Positions 20,478-29,792 are shown, numbered from the stretch's first letter. The stretch is DNA of 64,000 bases from Archegozetes longisetosus (GCA_018873245.2 JAEMBT020000007.1:1870001-1934000); one strand, 5' to 3'. A program made the numbers and translations. The notes: a model not told the origin generated them from the letters alone.

Positions 20478-20580
20478 TAATTTTCTTAGTTTCTAAACTA
20501 ATTCTGTCAGCTGATGACAATCCTTTACCTAATATAAAAGTTTTATTCAATTTAGGATTATTACAGTTATATCTTATCAT
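20372..20580 (-). pseudogene. Small basic ORF, frameshifted, unknown function
   Basis: On the minus strand an ATG at 20580 in a TTAAATG context opens 43 codons (LGKGLSSADRISLETKK is the central part). After an A-run near 20455 the reading continues in the next frame to a stop at 20372, ending NKTGKGFKKI. The peptide is lysine-rich, about 68 residues in all, with no hydrophobic stretch. It sits between PY and the fiber-like gene and opposes both. I do not recognise it; conservation of the shifted part as protein-like sequence is my own reading. Confidence 0.35.
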
Positions 20581-20629
20581 TTAACTAATTAAAAATTGAT
20601 TTTGATAAATTTACTAATAAATAAGTATA

Positions 20630-21381
20630 ATGTCAATAAACAAGTTCGGATTTAGATCAAATTATGATAATGACATAGATTTAGATAGACAAATCAATAC
20701 AGATCTGGACAAATTTGTAAGATCTACAGGAGGAAGTATGGTTGGAGCACTCAATATGAATAACAATAGGATAATGAATTTATCAAATCCTACTGAACCA
20801 CTTGATGCAGCAACAAAAAGTATGTTGATAGATTAGATAGTAAAATAAGATTGATAAAAGAAGAACAAGCTAAAGTTGAAAATAAAATAGATGATCTTAA
20901 AAACGTTGATCATACAGACATGAAAAATAAACAAATTAAAAATGTTGCTGATCCAATTGATCCAAATGATGCAGTAACAAAAAGTTATTTAGAGAAAAAG
21001 AATATTTTCATTCCTAAAGAATATAAACTAAAGATTCCAAAATACAATGATAAAACAATAAGTGGAGAATTGAAATTAATATCAACTCAAATAGATAATT
21101 TATTTATTTTAGTTGGTAAATTGACTATATTAGCCAATATTGCAACTAAAACATTGAATATAGCTGAAATGACAAAGCATTTTACTAATTATCAATATGT
21201 ATTTAAATGTGTGCGATATGAAGAATGCAATAAGCAAAGTGTAGATCAATTCATTAATCAAACTTTGGTTGATATTTTAATAAGAGATAATAATATATTT
21301 CTTATTTCAGGAATTGGCCAAATTAAAACGAATAATTGTTTAGAGATCAACACAACAGTTTATTTGAATGAATCAAATTAA
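20630..21381 (+). pseudogene. Fiber-like (putative receptor-binding) protein, frameshifted
   Basis: The first 69 codons end in a stop at 20834-20836. A second frame resumes immediately and runs to 21381. Two copies of a bacteriophage tail-fiber-like repeat are visible: GALNMNNNRIMNLSNPTEPL followed by DAATK, and KNKQIKNVADPIDPNDAVTK followed by SYLE. The frame change lies at the A-run in ACAAAAAGT (near 20815). The C-terminal third (from about 21060) lacks known motifs and could be the knob. Its stop overlaps by three bases the shifted end of the convergent minor capsid gene. A role as fiber is inferred from the motif and from its place among capsid genes. Confidence 0.6.
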
Positions 21382-22132
21382 GCTTCCTTCAAGTGTAGTC
21401 TTAATGTTATTTTTCTCCTCTCAAATTCAATAACTTTCCATTATTATCTTTCAATCTAATTTGAATATAGTCTATTTCATCATTAGTATTAACTGGTAAA
21501 TAGATTAGATTCTTTGGCGTTTCAATTTTTTCTCCTGGAAGACATTTAGGAAAGAAGCTATAAATTATTGGTTCTTTAGTTGAATTAAGATATGAACCTT
21601 GAACTAAACTACATTCAACTAGAATTGAATTAATAGTCAAAATGTTTACTGTACTAGTTCCTTCATTATAAGGATCACTAAATACATTCTTTTCATAACC
21701 TAATATAACACTTAGAGATCGTTGATGAGAAAAACCTACTTGATATTTAGCATCCTTAATTTGTAATATACATCTTAGAGTTGCTAGATTAGCTGAGATA
21801 TTAATATAACCTTTATTTGTTGACTTATCATAATGACCTCTTGATTTCATGATTCTAAATATTTCACTATTGATTTGTTTCAATTCATAACTCCCTTCAG
21901 GTATCTCTATTTCAAACCAATTAGCTCCCTTATCTATCGAATATCTAAATATATTATTTGTGTTATCTATATTTGGAAAACTATAATACGTTTCTAAATT
22001 AACCAAAGCTATCTCATATTGCTTCTCTTTCTTCAGCTGTATTGGAGGAGAATAATTGGTTATGAAATCAGTACTACTTGAATCTAAAATAAGGGATATT
22101 GAATCTTTAGGTTGTATATAAACTTCAGACAT
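21378..22132 (-). pseudogene. Minor capsid (penton-like) protein, frameshift near the end
   Basis: An ATG at 22132 in an AATAAATG context opens 241 codons that match the single jelly-roll minor capsid protein of Polintons in layout: an early STDFITNYSPPIQL, a long QYEIALVNLETYYSFPN strand, WFEIEIPEGSYELKQIN in the middle and IDYIQIRLKDNNG near the end. The frame changes at an A-run near 21410, about ten codons before the expected end, and the shifted frame reaches a stop at 21378. This protein forms the capsid vertices. Start is head to head with the major capsid gene 29 bp away. Confidence 0.7.
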
Positions 22133-22161
22133 TTATTTAAAACGAATTTACGGTATTATAA

Positions 22162-23448
22162 ATGACAACTAATGTAGTAGAAGATTATTTAAAAATATCT
22201 GATCCACTTCAAACAGATGAAAGTGTATCTGAATATAATTATCATAACTATGAACCGGTAGCAGGCAGTAATCTTAATTCTAACCAACAAATAAGAATAT
22301 TAATTGAAAATCAAGATTCATATTATCTACCATCAAAGAGTCTGCTAACAATTAAAGGAAAATTAGTTAAAAGTGATGGGGTAAAATTATTAGATACTGA
22401 AGTTGTAACATTAGTTAATAATGGAGTAATGTTCTTATTTGATAGAATAGAATATCAAATTGGGGATAAAGTTATCGAATATATTAATCACCCTGGACAA
22501 TGTACTCTGATGAAAGGTTTATTAAGTTATCCGAAAGATTTCGAAAACTCCGGATTAAATGTGTTGGACATTAGATAAAGGTAAAGGTGAGGCTAGTCTA
22601 ACAACAAACAATGGATTCAAGTTACGACATGAAAAGATACAGATAAGAGGTGATGGGAACTTTAGTTTTGTTATTCCTTTAAGTCATATATTTGGTTTTG
22701 TGAAGATTATAAGAAAGTAATATATGGAGTAAAACAGACCTTAATTTTAACAAGATGTGGTAATGAGGATGCAATATTTAAAGCTGGTACAGTTTCATGT
22801 AAAGTTGAAATAACAAACATAACATGGACAATGCCAAATATTGTACCAAATTTTGAACAATCACATTCTTTGTATAAGATGATTGAAAGTAAAAAATCAT
22901 TTCCTATTGGTTTCATGTATAGAAATATGGATTCATATGATGTACCATTAAGTAATGAATTTACTTGGCGTTTAGGACCAAGATCAGCATCTGAGAAACC
23001 TAGATATACAATAATAGCTTTTCAAACTGATAGATATAAGAATATAGATAAAAACTCTGCAGTTTTTGATCATTGTGATGTTAGAGACATTCATGTTAAT
23101 TTAAATGCTGACAGATATCCAAATATAGATATCATAAATAACTTTAGAAGTGAAGATTATTCTTTTACATATTACTCAGCTAAACAATTCAGAGAGAAAT
23201 ATTATGGATTAAATGATAACTATAACGATTTTATGATAAGTCTAAATGATTTCAAAGATTTATATCCTTTGTTCGTCATTGATGTTAGCAAACAAAGTGA
23301 AAAATTAAAGAATTCTATATCAGATATTACAATAAGAGTTAGATTTAATTCAAATGTTCCTGCTAATACTAAATGTTATTGTTTAATATTAAGTGATAGA
23401 TTAATGAAACTAACAAGCGATGGATCTAGAATGATGATTGATTATTAA
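22162..23448 (+). pseudogene. Major capsid protein (double jelly-roll), two compensating frameshifts
   Basis: About 429 codons from an ATG in a TATAAATG context. The first 139 codons (to 22578) cover the first jelly-roll beginning, including NQDSYYLPSKSLLTIKGKL and FDRIEYQIGDKVIEYI. A frame change near 22555 moves the reading one register (CWTLDKGKG follows), and a second near 22697 moves it back. The rest, to 23448, is open and contains WTMPNIVPNFEQS and the long conserved FRSEDYSFTYYSAKQFREKY region near the C-terminus. Shape and gene order match Polinton/adintovirus major capsid proteins. This copy cannot make the whole protein unless the lesions are sequencing errors. Confidence 0.8.
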
Positions 23449-23458
23449 TTATTAATAA

Positions 23459-23947
23459 ATGAATGATAAATACATAGAACACAAAATATGTCTTTCAGAG
23501 AATCAAAAGAAAAATTTAGGTAAAGCAATAAATAATAAAAAGTCTCTAATTTTAAGATTAAGTAAAAATAGTTTGAATGGAGATATTCCTATTTTGTTAA
23601 CCAATACACAAAAAAGTAATATTGATAAAGCTATTAAAAATAAAACTGGAATTGAGTTAAACTTAAGTAATGCACAATTACAAATGTTGAAAAAACATGG
23701 TGGATTTTTACCCTTACTTCCTTTAATTCTAGGAGGTTTATCTGCAGTTGGTAGCCTAGCAGCAGGAGGATCTCAAATAGCTAAAGCAGTCAATCAAGCA
23801 AAAGCTAATGAGAGACAGTTAGCAGAAACAAAAAGACATAATGAAATGATAGAGAGTAAATTGTTTAATGGTAAAGGACTTTATAAGAAATGTGATAAAT
23901 GTCATGGTAAAGGGCTTTTTTTAGGGAAAAGTCCTTACACAAATTGA
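23459..23947 (+). CDS. pX-like virion core protein
   Basis: An intact 162-codon frame beginning AATAAATGAATG, 10 bp after the major capsid gene. Residues about 10-75 contain two related repeats of the pattern LS/LT-x-x-Q-K-x-N-(L/I)-x-K-A-I-x-N-K. A glycine-rich hydrophobic segment (GGFLPLLPLILGGLSAVGSL, residues about 81-100) follows, then a charged helix and a final CDKC...G. This is the layout of the adenovirus pX/mu-like protein of Polintons and adintoviruses, where the hydrophobic part may act on membranes or DNA. Its last codons overlap the protease gene by 4 bp. Confidence 0.65.
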   Translation: MNDKYIEHKICLSENQKKNLGKAINNKKSLILRLSKNSLNGDIPILLTNTQKSNIDKAIKNKTGIELNLSNAQLQMLKKHGGFLPLLPLILGGLSAVGSLAAGGSQIAKAVNQAKANERQLAETKRHNEMIESKLFNGKGLYKKCDKCHGKGLFLGKSPYTN

Positions 23948-24333
23948 AACCTCTATCAAACTTTGATTTAGATAATATGGCAAAAGAGTTGAAAATAAAA
24001 AACTTTAGAGGAGTTTTTATGAGAGATACATTACCTCATAAAATTAAAGAAAAAGAATGTGGTATTGTTAATTTAGATTCAATTAAAAATGATGGAACAC
24101 ATTGGGTTTGTTATTATAAGGATAAAAATAACAAGTACTATTTTGATTCTTTTGGGTTAGATCCTCCTAATGAAATTCAAAACTATTTAGGAGATAATAT
24201 TTTAATGACTACTTTTCAGATTCAAAAACTTGGAACAAATTATTGTGGACATTTATGTTTGAGAGTATTACATGAACTTAGCAATGGTCATTCTTTTCAA
24301 GATGTAATTCTAAATCTAATAAATGATGGATGA
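23944..24333 (+). CDS. Adenain-like maturation cysteine protease
   Basis: A 129-codon open frame whose first codon is TTG, overlapping the stop of the previous gene as TTGA; no in-frame ATG occurs before GVFMRD (codon 27). The family fold is shown by the catalytic histidine in GTHWVCYY, an acidic residue in YYFDSFGLDPP, the oxyanion glutamine in FQIQKLGTNYCGHLCL and the nucleophile cysteine in NYCGH. The enzyme cleaves capsid precursors during assembly. Length suits the compact Polinton protease. Whether the start is an ancestral ATG that mutated cannot be told here. It overlaps the next gene by 11 bp. Confidence 0.8.
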   Translation: MKPLSNFDLDNMAKELKIKNFRGVFMRDTLPHKIKEKECGIVNLDSIKNDGTHWVCYYKDKNNKYYFDSFGLDPPNEIQNYLGDNILMTTFQIQKLGTNYCGHLCLRVLHELSNGHSFQDVILNLINDG

Positions 24334-24784
24334 AGGAAATATATATTATGATTTTGATACTATTCGAACAAATAGTATTATAGCAAATGATACTTCTGTT
24401 AAACTTGAAGGTGATTTAGAATTAACAGGTAATTTAAAAGTTAAAAGTATAGTGGAAGAGAACTCAAAACGTATAATATTTGACAGAGAAATAGAAGTGA
24501 AACCTAATTCAGATATTGAAATTGATTTTAAATCTATAGAAACTGAATATTTTTATAATATGTGGATCATATTCAATAAAGGAGAATATTTTTATCAAAA
24601 TCAATTCATTTATAATAAGAATAAGAGAAGCAAACCTAAAATAATAAACGCATTATATGAAAAATATTTGATAGAACTTAAAATTTCTGAAGAAAAGAGC
24701 GATAAACTAATGATAAGATTCAAGAGAAATACTGACTTAAGTTTGATAACTTCGATGAATATAAGAATTACAATAGCAAACTGA
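24323..24784 (+). CDS. Second fiber-like protein, uncharacterised
   Basis: An intact 153-codon frame in an AATAAATG context overlapping the protease. Residues about 26-40 read KLEGDLELTGNLKVKS, a short repeat of the kind found in trimeric phage fiber shafts, and the rest is beta-rich without a known motif. It follows all other virion genes and is the last gene before the right TIR. A receptor-binding or spike role is inference; no family is recognised. Confidence 0.5.
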   Translation: MMDEGNIYYDFDTIRTNSIIANDTSVKLEGDLELTGNLKVKSIVEENSKRIIFDREIEVKPNSDIEIDFKSIETEYFYNMWIIFNKGEYFYQNQFIYNKNKRSKPKIINALYEKYLIELKISEEKSDKLMIRFKRNTDLSLITSMNIRITIAN

Positions 24785-25044
24785 AATTATAAATTATATG
24801 AGTCTTTTATATATTATATATCAATTTTTATTGTCGGAATAACACGTCACACTACTATAAGCATGCGCATTCCAATTCTCATCGATGAGAAAAAAATTTA
24901 GTAATGAGAATGAGTTTCATGACTGACGTATTTGATTTCATTTCAATGATGCAACTAAGAAATAAATCGCTCAGATTAGATAATCTCTGTTACATTGTGA
25001 AAACTATAAATATTACTAAAAACACATAAATGCAGTATATGAAA
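24785..25044. other. Non-coding spacer before the right TIR
   Basis: AT-rich with short terminator-like runs; no gene. It is not matched by sequence next to the left TIR. Confidence 0.5.
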
Positions 25045-25980
25045 AATGCTTTTCTATGAGGGACAAAAAAGCTGTCCCGTTTGTCCCGTCCTCCTGTCCC
25101 CTTCAAACACTTTAGCGGGACAGAAAAGTGTTGAATGAAAGTAATTGCAAGTGAGTGAATGACTCATCAAAACATTATTTGTTGGCTTATTGTCAACAAT
25201 ATTAAATATTTTTTTACATAAAAGTTATTTTATCTATTGAGTAAAAGTTGTTTTATCTATCTTTTAATATTGATAAAAATGTCTACATAATGTTAACTTT
25301 ATGATAATTTAATTCAGAGAGTAATGATAACAACTTATATCAATACTTCTAATAAAACCACATAACAGCTCCATTTCTTATCAATAGTCTTAATAGCTTA
25401 GTGGTTAAAGAGTATGAGTGTTTGAATCATTTGGCCAGTGGTTCGAATCCCATACCTGACACCACTTTTGGGAGATCCTCTACTTTCTCTATACGTAGAG
25501 ATTGTATGATAGATTCAATAGTCGCTAAAACAAGCGGCGATGGTACAGTAGCTGAATAAAAATATAAATAAGAAATATGATGAGCAACTGGTACTGTCAC
25601 CCGAAAGGGGATGAGATGGGAGGGCACCCCTTTTGCACTATTTTGAAAAAATATAATTTTTCATCACTTTTATATAGAAATAGTGTGAAAATATACTATT
25701 TCAAATTCCCACCCCCCTCAAAGCCAAAACTCGTAAGTACTTTTACACTTTTTTGTAATATTAACTGTATTTATGTGATTATATAGTTAAATTACTATAA
25801 CTTTTCATTTATTATATAAAAATAATATGAAAATATGACATTTTTTCATGTTTAAGTACAGATTTTGTGGTTATTTATTATTTCCACCTTAAGTACAAAA
25901 TTCGTAAGTACTTTACCCCCTGAAGTGACAGTGCAAAATTCGTACGTACTTCTCCCCCCTGAAGTGACCCATATAGTAGT
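25045..25980. repeat. Polinton right terminal inverted repeat
   Basis: Reverse-complement partner of 10367-11320, with scattered differences (for example CCAACAAATAATG here against the left copy's CCAAAAAATAATG). It starts from the GGGACA-rich block on the inside and ends GTGACCCATATAGTAGT, followed at once by CATAAA. Frames inside it at 25427-25627 and 25577-25786 are shadows. Confidence 0.9.
25387..25464 (+). other. Degenerate tRNA-like sequence with encoded CCA, right TIR copy
   Basis: Same tRNA-like sequence as the left TIR copy, here on the plus strand. TAGCTTAGTGGTTAA serves as A box (25394-25408), GTGGTTCGAATCC as B box (25438-25450), and ACCA ends it at 25461-25464. A five-base stem around the anticodon region is imperfect. 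Confidence 0.55.
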
Positions 25981-25986
25981 CATAAA
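25981..25986. repeat. Polinton target-site duplication, right copy
   Basis: CATAAA, identical to 10361-10366. Confidence 0.9.
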
Positions 25987-26390
25987 TGACGTCATAAGTT
26001 TCTGGTCAAAAACAAACTTTTAATCATCACAATTAGATTTGATTTGATCAAATTAATATATTTAATTTTCTTAAATAAAATTGAATTGAGTTTAAAACAA
26101 ACTTGAAAATCCTACTTCCTCTAGAGGCTCGAATTTGTGCATTACTGTTTCAAGGCGTCGATTCTACCCATTAGACCATAACTCTACGTTAGAATTAGTA
26201 CAAATACTTTTAATATCTGAGGCTGAGTTGTCATAAGGCAGAATTGTCTTGGGACTGAATAGTCAGGGGCTGAGTTGCTGGGGCTAAATTGATGTGCTAC
26301 GAGATAAAATAGACCGCGCACAGGGTGAATCTGTGATTGAAAATACCAAAAAACCAGATACTCATCCTAGTAATGCTTAATGTGACATAG
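25987..26390. other. Flank with a weak tRNA-like sequence, probable intron or 5' region
   Basis: No gene. On the minus strand 26115-26186 reads TTATGGTCTAATGGGTAGAAT (A-box-like) and AATTCGAGCC (B-box-like), but the stems do not pair well, so it is at best a tRNA or SINE relic. The end of this stretch carries acceptor-like TAG (26390) and CAG (26393). Confidence 0.35.
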
Positions 26391-26393
26391 CAG

Positions 26394-26781
26394 CTTCTGT
26401 GCGACGTGATTGTATGAAGTCTAGCGAATCTGCATGCTTGGCTGCTGGATGTTGTTGGCAAATAGTTCTCGGAGCAGCTTACTGTTATCATCTTAAACAT
26501 ACTGGTGCAAATAATACTAAAGTATATATTCATATTATGCTATGGTTCGAAACTAAAGAAACTAATGGCCGAAAATGGGGTCAACATTGGTCTTCGGCCA
26601 ATATAAATCCTGACCAAATGAATGGAAATAAACGCAAGATTGTTTTTAGGTTCTACCCGTTTATGGACCTAAAGTTCTTAAGCTTACAGGAGTTATTCTC
26701 TTTGTTATTATCGTTATCATTCAAGTCGTCGATTTTATCTCAACATATTCACGACAAATTTTAAACTACCCTTTTACCTAA
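26394..26781 (+). CDS. Trefoil-domain, single-pass membrane protein; C-terminus altered by a transposon
   Basis: Two exons are visible, 26394-26521 and 26650-26781, with a GTATAT donor and TTTTTAG acceptor that keep frame. Exon 1 encodes a P-type trefoil core: RRDCMKSSESACLAAGCCW then CYH. Exon 2 encodes PVYGPKVLKLTG and a membrane span (VILFVIIVIIQVVDFI). After 26766 the frame enters the pogo-type transposon and stops at 26781 (four foreign codons). Past the transposon, the original frame goes on from 28942 to a TAA at 28972-28974. Earlier exons must lie upstream but are not found; the Polinton sits 407 bp away. The function is unknown; trefoil domains usually take part in secreted or surface protein contacts. 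Confidence 0.6.
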
Positions 26782-28941
26782 CTTTATATTACATGTAGTT
26801 ATACCTCGAGAGGACCATTTTTGAAAGTTTAACAAAATAACGCTTTTTACATGTAATTATACCTTAAGTTATAATTACATTCATTATTACATGTAATAAT
26901 ACCTAGAGACAGTACTCATTATTTTAATACAAATCAAAGTTAATTTTATTTTTTTAATACTTTTATTTATGCTATTTAATACTAATGCTGTGTTATTTAA
27001 GCCACTACTTCACAATCGCTTTCCAAATCCAATTCTCTGACTTCTGCCTCATCATCAGTGATTCCTGTGTTATCATTTTGTTCATCATTCATAGTGATAC
27101 CGGTCGACATTACTTGAGTTAATTTAATATTATAATCATTAGCATTTCTTTCGCCACTAATTGTTATACCACTGGACATGAAAGCATTTCTAATCATATC
27201 GGAATCAATTTCGCGCCAGACAAGACTGACCCATTCAATAATCATGTCATAAGTTACTTTAGGCTTTTGACCGGTCGTCTTAAATTCTTTTTCTACCTGT
27301 TCCATCCATTTTTTCCATAATTTTGCAAATTTTACTTCAACTGAACGATTAATAGATACATCTAAAGGCTGTATTAATGGTGTCATTCCTCCCGGTATAA
27401 CACTAATATCAGTCTTGTAATGCCGGCGAAAATTGGACTTGACTTTTGCAGTTGTATGACTTCGAGCAGAATCGTGTATCAATAAGTTGTGATTAAATGT
27501 ACTTTGAACGAAATTAGAGATAAAACCATTGGGTCTATTTTTCCAAACTTGCGACATCCACTTTATCATCAAGTTTTCTGTCATTGAATCCCCTTTTGTC
27601 GCCTCTACTTTTACATTCTTAGGCCGTTTGACACCTTTACCAGGTTTTGGAGGTTTAACCAAGTTTTTAAATATTATCATAGCATCACACTTTCTCCGAT
27701 CTACTAATGCACATAACACAAGAGTGAAGCGTAACTTTTCTTTGCCTGTAGTTTTTACTTTTACTGTATTTACTCCTTTAAAATCATAAGCTGATCTTGT
27801 CGGACAATCAAAATAAAGTGGGATTTCGTCCATGTTTGCTATGGTTATTTGGAGATTAGGATTCCTTCTTAAATTATTTGCTACCCATTCAACGTTAAAT
27901 TTAAAAAATTGTTCAGCGAGTTGTTTAGCATTGTCTGGTACTTTTTGGCCAACAGTAGTAACTTGTCTTAATACGACATCGTTTCTTCTTTTGAATGCAT
28001 ATCTCCATCCATTCGAGGCATTAAACTTAATTTGATTGGCATTTGAGCGATTTTTATTAATTTCACCTCGCAATTCAATTCCAAATCTGAATATGTCCTC
28101 ATCACTAACTTGAAGTCCACTATTCCTACGGTTAATAATTTTTTGTTTTGTGAGTTCATCGATTTCTGGAAATTTCGCACAATAAACACCAACATCTCTT
28201 CTGACTACGCGCCGTCTTTTAATTGAAAATAAAAGGTTTTCTTTAATTGTTCTTAGTTTCGACTCTTGTTTTAACCATAAAATAAAGTTTTGACGATTGA
28301 CATGCTTTTTGAGGTCACGTTTTGAATTATTTGATGCGATATATTTATTATTTGACATATCATTTCTCAGATAATCGACAGCTTTTAATTTAAATTCGAT
28401 TGTATAAGATGTTCTTTTTGATGATTTTTTACTTCTTTGATTAACGTGTGAGAAGTCTTCTGATTGAGATTCAGTAAAGTTATCATTAGGTGAAGTCATC
28501 GCTTATGACAAAAATCATTTATTAAACTTGCTTGTCTATATTTTATCAATATATACTTCTATTTACCTGAAACACTATCTTTATTTAGCGATATATCACT
28601 TAATTCTTCTGAATCTATTTGGCTATTATTCATAATCTCATCTTCATTCAATGAGTTAATCAAAACGACACTTGTTTCCGCCATTATATTGAATATTTAG
28701 GGAAATTTTCACTTATTATTTAGTCAACAAAATATCTTAGAAACATTCCAAGTTACTAATAGTTCACAAAGTTAAAAGTTCAGACAAATACAATCTGTAA
28801 CTATACTCTGAGAGAAGCACATCATAAGTTTTAACTATGAAGTACTTACGATACAACTACATGTAGTTATACCTCAAGGTCTACTTACAGGTACGGTCTC
28901 TCAACTTACAATTACATGTAACATAAAGTTAGGTAAAAGGG
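26769..28941. mobile_element. pogo/Tigger-type DNA transposon
   Basis: Ends are CCCTTTTACCTAACTTTAT at 26769 and its inverted partner GTTAGGTAAAAGGG at 28928-28941, each flanked by TA (26767-26768, 28942-28943). Subterminal copies of ACATGTARTTATACCT occur at about 26791, 26857, 26888 and 28858 and may be transposase binding sites. It carries one gene on the minus strand. The intact gene and clear ends suggest a recent insertion. Confidence 0.9.
26997..28684 (-). CDS. pogo/Tigger-like transposase, two exons, apparently intact
   Basis: The long frame (28499 to 26997) has 500 codons with no stop. An upstream exon, 28684-28567, starts ATG GCG and ends at a CAG|GTAAAT donor; a 65-bp intron and an AAG acceptor join it in frame to 28501, for a product near 540 residues. 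Domains in order: a KRTSYTIEFKLKAVDYL pipsqueak/CENP-B-like DNA-binding helix, a second helix-turn-helix (LQVSDEDIFRFGIEL), and a DDE nuclease with acids in NMDEIPLYFD, LLIHDSARSHT and PLIQPLDVSIN. The C-terminus is acidic. It should bind its own ends and move the element. The intron assignment is inferred from frame and splice signals. Confidence 0.85.
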
Positions 28942-28974
28942 TACTCCTCTGGTGGTTCACAACATTTCTATTAA

Positions 28975-29271
28975 ATATCAACAATTGATCGATAATGAAA
29001 AGCTCAAAATTATTAAAGAATCACATACAAATGATCAGATGCTAATCTGAGAGATCCGAATGCACATCACTAAAAATTTGCACAAAATTCTAAAATTTCT
29101 AGCCATGGAATCGATAAGTGAATTCAGAAAAAACAACTCATTGGACAATCTTATAAAAACAGACAGAAGAAAGCCTTTCATCGTTAGGCATTTTACATAT
29201 ATTACTCTTAAATTTTGTTTAGTAATAAAAAGTTATTGCGTTTTGAATATTGTGCAAAGTTTTAGTAATTA
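28975..29271. other. 3' region of the trefoil gene
   Basis: No feature beyond AT-rich sequence; a 70-codon frame at 29060 is unconvincing. Confidence 0.4.
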
Positions 29272-29783
29272 GTGTTGGAAAATTTCTAGAAATATTTCTA
29301 AAATTATTTATAGAACATAGGGATTTTCTTTCTAATGAAATATGCTGAGTCCCAGGTTCATGAAACTTAGAACGTTTTAATAGCTGTTTTAAGTCCAAGT
29401 TATGAATAAATTCATGTAATAATCAAGAATACTTTTAGATAAAATAACTTCAAAAATTAAATTATGCTGCAAACCAGATAAGTTTTGTACAAATAGTAAT
29501 TACTGTTTGATAACCATCTGTAATCTTTAGAATAATCATGAAATGTTAATTAGCGAATTTGAATATCAATTAATGAGTGAATAATTTTTAATAACAAATA
29601 ACTTGCTATTTAATTCAGTTCTAATAAGATTTTCATATCATGCTATGAGGATAATAGGATGTTCACATTATCTAATGCGAGGCTCAGAAAGAATAAATTT
29701 CTCGACCTTTGAAGAGAAATTATCTCTCAAGAAATTTTCTGGATAGTTTCTCGTGAAAGTTTCTTAGAAATTTTATACAACAC
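29272..29783. mobile_element. 512-bp hAT-like MITE
   Basis: GTGTTGG-AAAATTTCTAGAAA at the left is mirrored by TTTCTTAGAAATTTTATACAACAC at the right in gapped form. It is flanked by identical 9-bp direct repeats TAGTAATTA (29263-29271 and 29784-29792), a size near the 8-bp hAT duplication. No transposase is inside. The interior has many short TTTCTNAGAAA palindromes. Confidence 0.6.
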
Positions 29784-29792
29784 TAGTAATTA

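Larger units (their letters stand above)
10367..25980. mobile_element. Complete Maverick/Polinton (adintovirus-like) element, 15,614 bp
   Basis: The element is bounded by terminal inverted repeats that begin ACTACTATATGGGTCAC and by perfect CATAAA duplications. Inside are the hallmark genes: protein-primed DNA polymerase B, retroviral-type integrase with chromodomain, HerA/FtsK-type packaging ATPase, adenain-like cysteine protease, major and minor jelly-roll capsid proteins, a pX-like core protein and a PLA2-containing virion protein. The last of these is reported for adintoviruses. About half the genes carry frame changes or stops, so the copy is likely inactive. Base composition is more AT-rich than host exons. 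Unusual points are a second DNA polymerase gene, two fiber-like genes, and mirrored divergent promoters. Confidence 0.95.

Noticed and set aside
26115-26186. tRNA-like sequence on the minus strand
   Set aside because: A and B boxes are only approximate and the stems do not pair; kept only as a note on the flank.
27529-28195. Several ORFs on both strands across the pogo transposase
   Set aside because: Shadows of the 500-codon transposase frame.
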